Source: Gossypium raimondii
Lineage: Eukaryota > Streptophyta > Magnoliopsida > Malvales > Malvaceae
NCBI RefSeq assembly: GCF_025698545.1
Contig: NC_068571.1
Span: 44,611,733 to 44,675,732 of the forward strand
Reading direction: 5' to 3'
Length of the DNA stretch: 64,000 nt
Made by a program: the position numbers and the translations under genes. Positions 23,201-36,432 of this stretch are shown piece after piece. The notes beneath the pieces were generated by a model, which did no database searches, was not told the origin of the DNA, and saw nothing but the letters and a program-made list of their open reading frames with translations. Within the stretch, counting starts at the first letter, position 1; the number at the start of each line of letters is the position of its first letter.

Positions 23201-24439
23201 CTATCCAAATTTTGCATGATTCATTGTTCATTTAATCAATGCGGTTTTTACCGTGTTTCAATAAAAGCATTAGAATCATCTTATTTCACAATTTGTCAAA
23301 ATACACGCTATTCATGATTCTCGAGAGAATTGTGCCCTAACTTACTGGGCCTCAATTTCTCCGATGAATTTAGATAGCCGAGTATCTCTTTTGTAATAAA
23401 ACCTATGATTTCTAAATAAAAGCTCATTTTTGGGAAATCGATATGTGGTGTCCTAACGCATTGGATATGACATATTGTTTTCTCGAAATGAGGATTTTTT
23501 TAACGAATGAAAATAAAGGCCATATCCGATATTTAGGATTTTGTGAGATCGAACCCTAACTTACTGGGTTTCGATTTTCTCATCTGACCTAAAGAATCGA
23601 ATATCCTTCTCAAAATGTACAGGTTTTAAAAGTCAAACTTAATTTTGAGGATTTGAAACGTTACACTCTAACTCACTGATTCCTTTAAGTAAGTGAGCCT
23701 TATTATCCAATTCATTTTATTCAAGATAAAAGGATCGTATTTCAAAATCTTTTCAAAGTTTCGACACTAAGACATTAAACAATCAATTCGGTACCAATTT
23801 TGGGCGTTACGAGGGTGCCAACCCTTCCTCGTGCGTAACCGACTTCCGAACCTATTTTCTCAAAATTCGCAGACCTAAAATTATTTTCAAGGTGATTTGA
23901 TCACACCACAATAAAAGATCGGTGGCGACTCCAATTTTCATTTTTAAGTCGACAACTAAATTTTTGTTTTTTAAACATAAAAATGGTTTCGACAAATATA
24001 AAGAGAAAAAAGGTACAAAATATATACATGAAATTATAAAGGATAAAAGACATACACATGGGTTTACATATAAAATTTTGGACTATAGAATTTATAACAA
24101 AATATATATAATGCATTTATGAAAATAAAGAAAATATATAAATATACATATATATATTATAACATATGTGTTGAAAATATAAGTTTGTATTTAAGCAAAT
24201 AAAAAACATAGACATGTGCGTATATATATATATAAAATATTCATTAGAAAAATATATAAATACATACATGTACATATATACAAAAGTAAAAAAATTGAAA
24301 CTAAATATAAAAGTATATATATGTATATAAAAGTTAGGAAGTAAAATAAAAACAAAAACATATGTATAAAATATATATAAACATACATATACTATATATA
24401 AAACAATATATAAATTACATAAAAACGATGCATGCATGA

Positions 24440-24479
<40 letters not shown>

Positions 24480-25169
24480 GATACAAGATTAATGATGTCA
24501 CATAATAGTATTAATAATATTAAAATAATTAATTTAATAATAAAAAACTAAAATAACAAATAGAGGATTAAATAGTATCAATAATCAAAGACCAATGAAT
24601 TTAAAATAAAGAGTATAAAATAAAAAATATAAGGCCAAATAAAATGTAAACAAATTTAAAAATAATGAATTTGAAAATGAATAGTAAGGAAAAGAGATTT
24701 GAAATCAACAATATACAAATCAATAAATAAATTATACACAAATCAACAAAATAAGAACGCAAGAGAGAGAGAAATTTGAGTAAATACTCTTAAAAATTAT
24801 TATTACTCCCCACTTCCCTCCTTTACAATGAAGAGAAAGGCATCTATTTATAGTTGAGCCTCCCCAAATCTAATGGTACAGATTAATTACATCAACGGCT
24901 AAGATTAAAATGTATCTACAAATTAAATCTCTAAGATTACAAAATCATATCTTCTAAGATTGCATATCATATCTAAGATTACATATCATATCTAAGATTG
25001 CATATTCTTGAAGATTATGTTTCCATATGCATCAAGCTTGTAGATAGACCTTCAACCTTTTCAAGTAACGGGCCATCCCGATCGGGACAAATGATATAAT
25101 TTTGGACTTTGTTTTATTATTTTGGGTTTATTATTTTTTTATGAGCCCGGGCTAAATTAGCCTATTATA
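20295..25169 (-). mobile_element. Left LTR (3' LTR in element sense), split by a nested insertion
   Basis: It starts TGTTGAAACC and ends CCTATTATA, matching the right LTR along its length except for a 2.83 kb insertion at 21165-23994. Without that insertion it is about 2.05 kb, the same as its partner. An ATT/TAA microsatellite lies at about 24,441-24,477. Confidence 0.85.
21165..23994 (+). mobile_element. Nested solo LTR of a related element, opposite orientation (fossil)
   Basis: The insertion begins TGTAGTAGGCC and ends GGTTTCGACA. These are the two ends of the host LTR family read in the other direction (host sense ends: TGTAATAGGCC and TTTCGACA). It is a single LTR with no internal region, so it is a solo LTR, 2.83 kb long against about 2.05 kb for the host LTR, hence a different subfamily. 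The flanks suggest a 4-5 base AT-rich target duplication but the A-rich context makes it ambiguous. It post-dates the host element. Confidence 0.8.
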
Positions 25170-25329
25170 GCTGCCCCTATTTGCTCATTATCGTGTAACG
25201 AGAACGAAGTAAAGACTTTAGAAATGTCCAATTTTGCCTGGCCGTGCTAGACTTTAGCGCTCTTCTTCTTCTTCAAATAACCTCATTCCTTCCTACTGCA
25301 TATTTAGAGGTATAGGAACTGGTGCTTCA

Positions 25330-26340
25330 ACCTACTTCACTGCAATGCCTGGGAGATGAGATTTGCACGTTGTAGTTTTTCAAAATTTGCTATCTTTAAT
25401 CTGCTCCACTACAACTTCAGGGAGATAAGACTTATATCTTCAACTTGATCTGCTGCAACTTTAAAGATGAATTTGATGCGATCTGCTCTACTGTAATTTC
25501 AGAGAGATTCAAATCCACTCCACTACAACTTTAGGGAGATGAGATTTGTTTATTTAGTCTGTCCCATTGCAATTTCAGGGGGATAAGACTTGATTTCTTG
25601 AGTGTGCTCCACTGCAACTTCAGGGAGATAAGACTCGCTTTCTTGGGTCTGCTCCACTGCAGCTTCAGGGAGATAAGACCCAATGCGATCTGCTCTCTGC
25701 AACTTCAGATAGATAAGATCTGTGATTTTAATCCACTCCACTGCAACTTCAGGAAGATAAGATTATTGGCTTTAATCTGCTCCACTGCAACTTCAGGGAG
25801 ATAAGATTCGCCATCTTCAGTCTACCTCACTACAACTTCAGGAAGAAGGCTTGCTTACTTAGTCTGCTCCACTGCAACTTCAGGGAGATAAGACAAGATG
25901 AGATCTGCTCTTTGCAACTTCAGAGAGATATGATCTGAGATTTTAATCCGCTCCACTGCGACTTCAAGGAGATAGGATTATTGGCTTTAATCTGCTCCAC
26001 TGCAACTTCAGGGAGATAAGATTCGTCATCTTCAGTCTTTTAAATTACAATGTTGGGGAAATAAGATTCGTCGTCGTAGCTTCAATCTGTTCCACTACAC
26101 CGCCAGGGGAGTAAGATTCACCGTCGTGGTTTCAATCTGCTCCACTGTAATGCCAAAGAGATAGGATTCGCTGCCCACAGCTTCAATCCGCTCCACTTCA
26201 GCTAATCCAAGCCTTAACACCAGTGAGATAAGATTCGCCGTCGTGGCTTCAATCTGCTCCGCTACAACGCCAGGAAAATAAGATTCGCCGTTGTGGTTTC
26301 AATCTCTTCCATTGCAACGTCAAGGCGATAAGACTGATGT
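25330..26340. repeat. Tandem array with ~44-bp unit inside the LTR element
   Basis: The phrase CTGCTCCACTGCAACTTCAG followed by 'ggagataaga' recurs at intervals of about 44-48 bases, with some units missing or altered. The array lies between the pol remnant and the left LTR. It is non-coding as far as I can see; open frames across it are by-products of the repeat. Confidence 0.8.
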
Positions 26341-26349
26341 CTTTGATCT

Positions 26350-27180
26350 GCTTCACTGCCAGTACAGGAAGGCAAGATCTGCTATTTTCAACCTACTCCA
26401 CTGTTGCTCAGGGAGATAGGATTCACAATCTTCAACCTATTCCACTCTGACCAGGGAGATAGGACTTACAATCTTCAACCTATTCCACTGCTGTCCAGAG
26501 AGATAGGGCTAGGGTCATCGATCTACTTCGCTGTCAGTGCAGAAAGGCAAGATCTGTTATTTTTAACCTGCTTCGCTGCAACCCAGAGAGGCAAGACTAG
26601 TGTCTTCGATCTGCTTCATTGTCGGTACAGGAAGGCAAGATCTGCTATTTTTAACCTGCTCTGCTGTAACCCAGGGAGGCAAGACTGGTGTCTTCGATCT
26701 GCTTCGCTGTCGGTGCAGGAAGGCAAGATCTGCTATTTTTAACCTGCTTCGCTACAACCCAGGAGGCAAGGTTGGTGTCTTCGATCTGTTTCGCTGTTGG
26801 TGCAGGAAGGCAAGATCTGCTATTTTTAACCTGCTCCACTGCAATCCAGGAAGGCAAGGCTGGTGTCTTCGATCTGCTTCGTTGTCGGTGCATGAAGGCA
26901 AGATCTGTAATTTTTAACCTACTCCGCTGTAACCTAGGGAGGCAAGGCTGGTGTCTTCGATCTACTTCGCTGTCGGTGCAGGAAGGTAAGATCTGCTATT
27001 TTTAACCTGCTCCGCTGCAACCCAGGGAGGTAAGCTAGTGTCTTCGATCTGCTTTGCTGTCGGTGTAAGAAAGCAAGATTTGCTATTTTTAACCTGCTCC
27101 GTTACAACCCAATGAGGCAAGGTTGGTGTCTTCGATCTGCTTCGCTGTCGGTGCAGGAAGGCAAGATCTGTTATCTTCAC
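26350..27180. repeat. Tandem array with 88-bp unit inside the LTR element
   Basis: The phrase TGTCTTCGATCTGCTTCGCT recurs near 26601, 26689, 26776, 26864, 26952, 27039 and 27127, a steady 87-88 base period. Each unit contains two halves, both starting 'ctgctNcNctg', so the 88-mer looks like a dimer of the 44-base unit of the neighbouring array. Confidence 0.85.
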
Positions 27181-28393
27181 TGATCTGCTCTCTGGGGAAC
27201 ATGACCTATATAATGAACCTAATTATGCCTAATGATTAAGAAAGCATAAAATGAATCAAATGCTCCTAACTAGACATGTGTGAATGGTGTTTGCACGAAT
27301 GCATAATTTTTTAATAATTTTTTTTTCCGAGAATGATCCCACTTAGGTTATCATTGCTCAAAGTTTAATAAGGCTTTAACACTGATGTGCTACAACGCCT
27401 TCTTGCTTGGCTGGCTTTTCTGAAGAAACATTTAGTCAGGTTGCCCCCACTGTAAACCTCAAAGTTCAATCCATTAGTTCGCAAAATTTGTACCATCATT
27501 CTCCCACTGTAATCCAAAGGTAGGAATATATGGCTTTTTCTCGATCCTCTCCTATCACAATTCAATGATACAGGATCTAAATTTCTCTGGTCCCTTACAC
27601 CATTCCCAGAGTATCGTACCAAAGGCTCATGCATAAATGAAGGCTTTCTTCTCCGAAGAAACCTCTTCCTACTGTCTGGTGATCATTGCTTACTTGTTTA
27701 TTTAAGCTTTGTCGTTTTGTTCAATCAATGTTTTTAACAACAAAATCCAAAGAGAAAGTCCTAATTTAGACTCTTCCTTTTCAAATTTCCAACCTTTAAA
27801 CATGGTGCGTTCTAAACAATAGTCTTGTTTCAGGTTCTTGTATTATTTAGAAACTTCTAGAGTAATATGTCAAACTTTCCTTGTGAAATTTTTATTAGTA
27901 CATTAATCATTATTCCAATACAACATGCTTGCAAAAAGAGTATAACAATGGATGAGAATACAATTGGTTCTGAGCATAGCTCGAAAGGAATAGATTATCA
28001 AAAAATAGTAAATAAAGATAACAAAGAAATTGATTGGGCATGCGTATATTGGAAAAGAATGAAGTATTCCAAGAATAACAAATTCAATATAAAAATTGGA
28101 TGCCCCATATATCGCAACTTTAATTTCTCTATACAAACTTTCTGAGTTTGACATGTGTTTAGGAGATCTACAGTACTCGGTCGATATCCCAAGATGTTGT
28201 CTACCCTTTCCTGTTGATTCAAGATCATCATATGGCCCAATCTTATCAAAATTTGAACTGCTCTAATCACCTCATGCCCCATTCTGATCAATATTTGAGC
28301 CTCCATTTTCGGGTTTTCAACTCAAATCCCCTTTTGTCTCAAGGCGCCCTTTGCGGGTTTTCACCTTGGCCTCTCCATTTTCTTTCTTCTTTT

Positions 28394-28418
28394 CTCTCTC
28401 TCTCTCTCTCTCTCTCTT
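28394..28418. repeat. TC microsatellite
   Basis: An uninterrupted run of about twelve TC units within the internal part of the LTR element. A TA microsatellite lies at about 33,437-33,467 in the right LTR. Confidence 0.85.
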
Positions 28419-28539
28419 TTTTACTTTTTTTATATTTTGAAATATTTTTAATTGAATCTGAACTCATAGGATTAGGCATGTCCTTGTTATCCTTTTTGAT
28501 CAAAATCGACGTTTTTCCAAATAAGGCCTTCAACATAAG

Positions 28540-29240
28540 GTCCTTCCCAGCTTGGGATGAAGTTCTTTTTGTATGGGAAGGATCTTCTTTAATACCAAGT
28601 CCATCTCAAGGAATTCTCCAAGATGGACCTTTTTTGTGAACTTGCATCATTTGTTTTTGACACATTTAACCATGATGGACAACTTTAAACATTCCTCTTA
28701 TATCGAAGTTGGATTCAAAAACTCAGAAAGAATTTTATCTTCAATAGGCAAAACCGCGATGGGCCCAAGAGAAAGGCATTACCCCTGCAGAGTTTTTTTT
28801 TTGGGTGATATAGCATTAATCGTGAACAGAATGCAAAATTTTGATATTATGCTGTTGTTCAAATTTAGTACATTGTCAGATATGATCCTTTTGGCGTTCC
28901 ATACTGACATATAATTTTTCACGAATTTGCTAACTGTCGACTTTGTGACATTGGCATATAAAGCAACTTCCATTCATTTAGTAAAGTAACTGACGATCAT
29001 AAAGATGAATCAATGACCGTCAGACTCTTTTGGCGAGATCGACCAAATGACCTTCATGCCCCATATAAGGAGAAGTCATGTATCCCAATGATTCTTTGTA
29101 GGGTAAGATCCGTTTCTCGACTTGTTCTACCATCCTTAACAAGTCCAAAAATAGGCTACAATTTATGTCATCTTCAAAGTCATGAAATCCCTCTAAACAC
29201 ATGCCTCGCTAAAAAAGAAATTCTAAGCCTGTAGCGGCGT
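28540..29240 (-). pseudogene. pol remnant of the LTR element (fossil)
   Basis: Minus-strand fragments resemble the region after gag (FEDDINC..LLRMVEQ near 29,180-29,130) and integrase (KSTVSKFVK and RIISDNVLNLNNS near 28,940-28,870), followed by worn integrase C-terminal similarity. This is a much reduced and broken pol region. Confidence 0.6.
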
Positions 29241-29698
29241 CACTCATGTTATTGATATCTGGAGACCCAATATAAAAGAATATACAAAAGAATCTATTTA
29301 TGAATAACTATTTGTACAATATAATTATGAATGAAAGAATGATGTGGAAGAAAATCCAAAAGAATGAAAGAATAATTATTTCAAAAAGAATGAAAAAATA
29401 TTGGCTCAAAAATGAATGCAAAGATGTATTTTATTAGAATAATGACGTTCAGACATGAGCCTGTTTCACAAAGGAATTTCTATCATTTTTAGGCTAAAAA
29501 CAAAAAAAATGTTCTAAACATTACTCTAAATAAGCTCTAAAAATTACAGGGATTTCTTCCGCAGTTCAATTACTTAGAACACTCCTAGATTTATAATGGA
29601 GGATATCTAACAAGGTCCCCCTTTCATTTGTGTCTCCCTATATGTCATTGATGTGAACACTTCCCAACATCTCCTCATATATTGCATTCACCCCATTG

Positions 29699-30751
29699 TC
29701 AATCATGATTGGGTAACGAATTTTCTGCATTAAATGAGCCATCCAACTTGACAATACCCATGTTGATGAATTTTTCAACTAGCTTTTTGAAGGTAATACA
29801 ATTCTCTATTGAGTGTCCTGTAATTCCCGCATGACAATCGCATTGTGCACTTGCGTCGTACCATTTGGGATACGGAGGCTGTGGAGGCTTCACATGTAAA
29901 GGAAAAACAACATGCGCATCGAATAAGCTTTGATACAGCTCTTTGCACGATATTGGAATTGACGTGAACTGGAGTTTTTCAGTACCTTGTTTCACACATG
30001 ATTCTTGTCTTGATGAACCCTGCTGATTAGCAATCGATTTGCTGTACGTATTCACACTGTTCACATCATTTCCTTTTTCTTTTGAGGCTTGCCTTCTATT
30101 ATTTCCTCTAGCATCAATCTTTCCGCTTCTTATGGCACTGTCAATCATTTCACCATTCATGATTATGTCAGAAAATCTTTTTGTGGCACTCCCTAACATA
30201 TGTGTGATGAACGGAGCTTTCAATGTATTTATGAATAGCATTGTCATTTCCCTTTCCAGGAGCGGTGGCTGAACTTGGACGGCGACCTCCCTCCACCTCT
30301 GTGCGTATTGCCTAAAACTTTCACCAGACTTCTTTTCCATGTTTTGTAGAGTGATTCTATCAGGTACCATGTCAGTTACATGATTGTACTGCTTTATGAA
30401 TGCCTGTGCTAAATCTTTCCATGAATTAATCTTGGCACGACTCAATTGATTGTACCACTTGGACGCTGCCCCTATGAGGCTATCCTGGAAACAATGCATC
30501 AGCAACTGGTCATTAATAACATACCCAGTCATCCGCCTACAAAACATAGTAATATGGGCTTCGGGACTACTAGTTTCATTATCCTTCTCAAACTCGGGCA
30601 TTTTAAATTTGTAAGGGAGTACTAAATCCAGAACCAAGCTTAATTCTTTAGCATCAATCCCATAGTAGCTCTCAGCACTTTCCATTGCTCTAAATTTCTC
30701 TTCCAGCCATTTATACTTTTCCTTTAGCTGTTTTGGTAACTCATCATTCAC
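29699..30751 (-). pseudogene. gag region of the LTR element (fossil)
   Basis: A 350-codon open stretch on the minus strand with the Ty3/gypsy gag core: PEAHITMFCRRMTGYV, then CFQDSLIGAASKWYNQLS, SWKDLAQAFIKQYNHVTDM and ESFRQYAQRWREVAVQVQPP. It ends with a CxCHxGxxGHSIENC knuckle-like segment. This matches the gag common in cotton Tat-like elements. Further N-terminal gag-like similarity lies to the right in less intact form. Confidence 0.85.
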
Positions 30752-32290
30752 TTTTTCTTTTCCCGCTGTATCATCGAAGTCAGGAATAGCCGTATTGACA
30801 AGGTTGTCTCAGGGGTTAGAGCCTGATCCAACTTGAAAATTCATCGGTATTGAAGCACTGGCCTAAAACTACTGAGGCCTAATGGTGACAGAGGATTTGC
30901 GCGGACATTCCTCAACTTGCTGAGGGGTAAAGCCTGGAGAATAGACAGGTCCCTCACTGTCTCCTTCTTCAACATTAAGCACAGAGCTTTTTCCTTTATC
31001 AATTCCTCCAGTCAGCAACTGAGTCAACTTAGCCATCATATTCTTCTAAGATTCCATCATTTTGTCCATCAAATTCTGCTAAATCTTCTCGAGCTGCTCC
31101 TTCATTTGCTGCTGAAGCTGATCCTGTATTTATTTTCGAAATTGTTCGAGCTTTTCTAATCTTTGGACCATACTTCTTGATTTCGCCCGAGTGCCGTAAC
31201 GGTGTTTAGTTGATTGGTTGGTTTCCAGGTTAACTGAGGAATGATTTTAATCGATTAGGCTATTTTAGTGGACTTTAACGCGTATAATGTCATGTAATGC
31301 GAATGCATGCAATGAATGCATAAGTAGACGTTGATTCTGATTCAATTCCATTTAGAAAACTTTACTAAAAAATAAATCTCTTTACATAAAATGGATATTT
31401 ATACGGCCTTGCCCTCATAGGCAGAGACATTCGATCCTCTTCTTCATTCGAGCGTTAAGATAAATCTCACGAACTCTTCAAAAAGACGTCTCTTCTATCT
31501 CATTTTTGCTCGATCCGGGCCGCAACTCGTTGCTCACTCATGCTCGTGATACTCGTTGGCTTCTCTTTAAGAAAGTTCAGTGGCTCTCGAATAATCTTTG
31601 TCATCTTGAATCCATAGTCGTGTAGTCCTCCATTAAACTATCATCCTTCTCTTATCACATTTTCTTGGACCATATTCGGACAACCATATTGTCTTCCATT
31701 TTATCAAGAAACTCATTTTCTTATGACAAGTTCTCTATTTCGCAATTGAACGTGAATCAACACCTCTTTTTTATGATGAAAATGTAATGCAATCATAACA
31801 AAAAAGAAACAGGTTAGTACAAAGCAAAAGTAAGCAAGAATAAATAGAACATCTATTCGGGTGACCACTAGGGGTTTGAAGTGGCTCTACCTAGGGTGAG
31901 CTCCTAAGGTCTTCTATATGCGGTTCGATTCTGAAGTAAGGGTACCTGAACCAGTAGATTCCTCGATCCTCACCCATTATAGGCTCATACAGACCGAGTT
32001 TATTTCAGGGGGATACATTTCCCTATGGCTACACGGAGATGAAAATCTCACGAAGACATAGGTACGGATGTATCCCGAAAGTGATCCACTATCCTGCACA
32101 GAGGTGAAAACCTCACGAAGGACTAGTTTCTCACTCCCACTTAGAGGGGTAAAATCATTCAACTCAGGCAATGTATAATGCAAAGATCAATTAAGCAAGA
32201 AAATAATGAAAGCAAAAGGATCTCATGAATTTTTAAAATTTTTTGACATAAGACAGAAATTAATCAATTTCTGGCTCGACTCTCGTGTTT

Positions 32291-32309
32291 GTCCCCAGTG
32301 GAGTCGCCA
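32291..32309 (-). other. Primer-binding-site-like stretch
   Basis: On the minus strand, about 11 bases after the LTR end, TGGCGACTCCACTGGGGAC begins with the TGG expected of a tRNA-primed site. I do not assign the tRNA. Its place beside the right LTR fixes that copy as the 5' LTR in element sense. Confidence 0.55.
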
Positions 32310-32320
32310 AGTCGCCAAGC

Positions 32321-33432
32321 TGTCGAAACCATTTCTATTTTGGAAAAAAATAAAAATTAGTTGTCGACTTTAAAAAAACAAAAATTGGGAGTCGCCACCA
32401 ATCTTTTATTGAGGTGTGATTGGATCACCTAAAAAATAGCTTTGGTCTACGAGTTTTAGAAAAATGGATCCGGGAGTCGGTTACGTACGAGGAAGGATTA
32501 GCACCCTCGTAACGCCCAAAATTGGTACCTAGTTAATTAATTAGTGTCTTAATGTCGAAAATTAAAAAATATGATCCTTAATAAAAACTTAAAAAACGTT
32601 ATTTATTAAGACTCTTATCATTTCGGAGAAAGAAAATGTCACACCCAATGCGTTAGGGCACGACATTCTAATTCCTCAAAAATGAATTAGTCCAAAATAC
32701 TCGTGTAATAAAATTTAAAAGAATATTCATTTGTTTAAGATTTATAAAGAAATCGCGGCCCAATACATTAGGGCTCAATTTCTCAAAATCCTAAACTTGG
32801 AATATTTCCTTTGTTATTATTTTTTTAAAAAAATCTTTGTCTCGAGAAATCAATACGTCACATCCAATACGTTAGGATACAACATATTAAATTCCCGACA
32901 ACAAGCTTTTCATTTTATTTTTTGATTAATGAGTAATTCTCGATTGTTAGATTTAACGAAGAAAAATGGAACCCAATACGTTAGGGCTCAATTTCCTTGA
33001 AAATCCTAAATACGAGTATTATCTCAATTTTGAAAATTTTAAAAGCGAGTAAAAAATGATGTAATGCTACATTAAGTGTAAAATACAATAATAAATACAA
33101 CAATGGCATATAAATAAACGAAATTAATGTACATAAAAAACGACATGTAAAGTATTAAATGAACAAAATTTAAATAAAACATAAATCAATAAACAAATGA
33201 AGGAAATAAAAAAATATAAAGAGAAAAAGGTACAAAATATATACATGAAATTATAAAGAATAAAAGACATACACATGGGTTTACATATAAAATTTTGGAC
33301 AATAGAATTTATAACAAAATATATATAATGCTTTTATGAAAATAAAGAAAAATATATAAATATACATATATATATATTATAACATATGTGTTGAAAATAT
33401 AAGTTTGTATTTAAGCAAATAAAAACATAGAC

Positions 33433-33471
<39 letters not shown>

Positions 33472-34389
33472 TTCATTAGAAAAATATATAAATATATACA
33501 TGTACATATATACAAAAGTAAAAAAAATTGAAACTAAATATAGAAGTATATATATATGTATATAAAAGTTAGGAAGTAAAATAAAACAAAAACATATGTA
33601 TAAAATATATATAAGCATACATATACTATATATAAAACAATATATATTACATAAAAATGATGTATTCGCATGAATATAAAAATAAAATAATAATAATGAT
33701 ACAAGATTAATGATGTCACATAATAGTATTAATAATATTAAAATAATTAATTTAATAATAAAAAACTAAAATAACAAATAGAGGATTAAATAGTATCAAT
33801 AATCAAAGACCAATGAATTTAAAATAAAGAGTATAAAATAAAAAATATAAGGCCAAATAAAATGTAAACAAATTTAAAAATAATAAATTTGAAAATGAAT
33901 AGTAAGAGAAAAAGAGATTTGAAATCAACAATATACAAATCAATAAATAAATTATACACAAATCAACAAAATAAGAACGCAAGAGAGAGAGAAATTTGAG
34001 TAAATACTCTTAAAAATTATTATTACTCCCCACTTCCCTCCTTTACAATGAAGGGAAAGGCATCTATTTATAGTTGAGCCTCCCCAAATCCAACGGTGCA
34101 GATTAATTACATCAACGGCTAAGATTAAAAGGTATCTACAAATTAAATCTTTAAGATTACAAAATCATATCTTCTAAGATTACATATCATATCTAAGATT
34201 ACATATCATATCTAAGATTGCATATCCTTGAAGATTATGTTTCCATATGCATCAAGCTTGTAGATAGACCTTCAACCTTTTCAAGTAATGGGTCATCCCG
34301 ATCGAGCCAAATTATATAATTTTGGACTTTGTTTTATTAATTTAGGTTTATTATTTTTTTATGAGCCCGGACTAAATTGGCCTATTACA
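32321..34389 (-). mobile_element. Right LTR (5' LTR in element sense)
   Basis: This 2,069-bp copy begins TGTCGAAACC and ends CCTATTACA, then AATAT. It aligns by eye with the left LTR on both sides of the nested solo LTR, which gives the empty-site sequence for that insertion near 33,210. Confidence 0.87.
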
Positions 34390-34394
34390 AATAT

Positions 34395-36299
34395 ATAATA
34401 GTTTTTATAAAAATTCGATAATTTAAAGACAAACGTGGACACCATGTTTCCATCATTATTAAACAGACAGACCATATCACTCTTTATACGTCAAATCGTA
34501 TATTTAGAATGTGATATAGTTGGTATATTTCCATCACACAAACAAAATCCAATAGCTATGGTTGTTTCTTCACACTTTCTACCCTTTCTTTAAAATTTCC
34601 ACCTCACTTCTCTCATTACACTCTTTCTTTGGCTTGTTTTATAAAAATAATAGTAAAAAAATTAATTAATTACGAAAATAGGTTTATAGGTCCTTCTATT
34701 ATAATGGTCAGATCAAATTAATCCTCTCAATTATTAAATCAATTTAATCCTTATTGTTAAAAACAATCAAATAAGTTCAACATTTACCAATAAAAATATC
34801 ATTTGTTACATGGTTTTAAAAAGAAAACAATAAATAAAAAAGGGTTTATGAAGCAATTATCCCTTGTGTCATGTTTGGTGCGTCCTTAAGTTTTTTTTTT
34901 TCAACAGCCAATTTAAGGGAAATGTTTCTTATCGGGTCTCTCATGATTTTTTATCACATTTCAATTCAATGTCGCCAGTGTGTCAGGCAACACCAATAAA
35001 AAATAATTTAAAAAAAAAGTGGTACCCCCCAACCAGTCAAATGACACCTATATTCTCTATAAAAAAAACATCTCATTTCCGTAATTAATTTGTTTTTCGT
35101 TTTATTTTCGTAATTAATTTATTTTTTAATATTATTTTTATAAAAAAAAAAAAACCCTCCTTCTTCGCTTGAGGTGCCTAGGGTTTGCTTCTCGTGGATT
35201 TGGGCTGGGCTTGTTTGGTCTTGTGCTAAGTGTCCTATTTTTTTGGACTTTGAGCCTTTATATTATGTACTGTTTGATGTTTTAATGAGATGCTTGAAAT
35301 TTTTCAGTCAATAAAATAAAATAAAATAGAATTCCACCTAACAAAAACAAAGATCATTCACCTAGGTTATAATTAATTCAAAAATTTAGGATCCTATATA
35401 TATATATATATATATATCTGGTTTATTATTATTTTATCACATCTATATTTATTGTTTGCATATAGAAGATACATTTATTAATCATAAAAAATATAAATAT
35501 TTATTATATATTAAGAATAATAGAATATTTTCTGTTATCTTTGTTATAACAATTATTATACAAAATGTTAGGATAAATAATAATGGTTCATATTGTAGGT
35601 TATGTGGAAAGTTATTGATGATGGAGGTTTAGAAATGGTGTTTAAGTAGAGTATTCACTATATGAGGTCTCTCTTCTTTGTTTTAGAAGAGAAGATATTT
35701 TATAGGAGAAAGAGGGCTTGGAACTGGTCCATTATATCATGATTGCCTCATTCGTAAGCTTGAATATAGATTGAAGTTAGAGTATGGCTTGGATACACTC
35801 CATGTAATCATCTTTAGAATTATTGACTTTGAAAAATTGAAAACATTAATAAGATTTGATCTATGTGAAAACGATGGTTGTTATCAATGACATTATGAAG
35901 ATACTCCTTTCTTATTGGCAATGATTATTTTTTTTCATTGAACGCTTGAGATATAATAAATTTTTTATACAGTATTAAAGGTGAAGTAACATAATTTGAA
36001 TTGGTATCAAAGAAAACTTTTCGTGAGTGAAAGAACTACTTTGATGTAAGGCACTTAAGTTTCCAAAATAGTATAGGAGAACGCAATTCATGCATGGGAG
36101 ATATGCTTTTGATGCATAGCATTTTCCACTTCAACAATTCAAGTGTCCTTAAGTTTTTAGGAGTTTAAATATGTTCTAAATTCATGTAGTCTTCGTACAT
36201 TTAGTTAATTTATTTTTTTAAAATTTTGAAAAAAATAAAAATTTAATTGTTAACCCTATTAAAATGTCACATTAACAAATTCAATAAAAAAATTTAATA
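34395..36299. other. Intergenic, transposon debris
   Basis: AT-rich with a TA microsatellite at about 35,395-35,416. Around 35,150-35,335, a stretch ending 'atgagatgcttga' and then an AAATA-type tail resembles a LINE 3' end, but no coding part is present and the call is weak. No host gene is seen. Confidence 0.35.
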
Positions 36300-36432
36300 G
36301 TTCTAATAAATAGACCTGAATTCTTTTATCCATAATACAATTTGAGGAGGGAAATGAGCAACAACAAAGTTTGAACCTTGATATTTGAGGTGCTAACATG
36401 AGACTTAACCACTGTTCCCTTGTGCCATAGAC
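36300..36432 (-). mobile_element. SINE-like element (tRNA-derived head)
   Basis: On the minus strand an A-box-like TGGCACAAGGGAACAGTGG starts near 36,427 and a B-box-like AGGTTCAAACT lies about 45 bases later. That is the internal promoter arrangement of tRNA-derived SINEs. The 3' end is not clear. Confidence 0.5.

Larger units (their letters stand above)
20295..34389 (-). mobile_element. Ty3/gypsy LTR element, Tat/Ogre-like (fossil, broken)
   Basis: A 14.1 kb insertion with LTRs at 20295-25169 and 32321-34389, a primer-site-like stretch inside the right LTR, and a gag region on the minus strand. The transcriptional sense is therefore right to left. Long LTRs, gag type and a tandem array between pol and the 3' LTR fit the Tat/Ogre branch; lineage is inferred. 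The internal part is broken: gag is largely readable, but pol is reduced to worn fragments with several breaks and much of the reverse transcriptase region is not recognisable. The two LTRs differ by a few percent by eye, more toward one end and mostly transitions, so insertion probably dates to about one to two million years. Confidence 0.88.

Noticed and set aside
24117-24437. Tyr/Ile/Phe-rich frames in the LTR (also 33334-33719)
   Set aside because: They come from TA-rich low-complexity DNA that is the same in both LTRs.
25330-27180. CRISPR-like or protein-coding repeat
   Set aside because: Units are contiguous, with no unique spacers, in plant DNA; open frames across the array are only the translated repeat.
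35150-35335. LINE 3' end
   Set aside because: Only a vague tail pattern; no reverse transcriptase sequence or target duplication, so it is noted only inside the intergenic entry.
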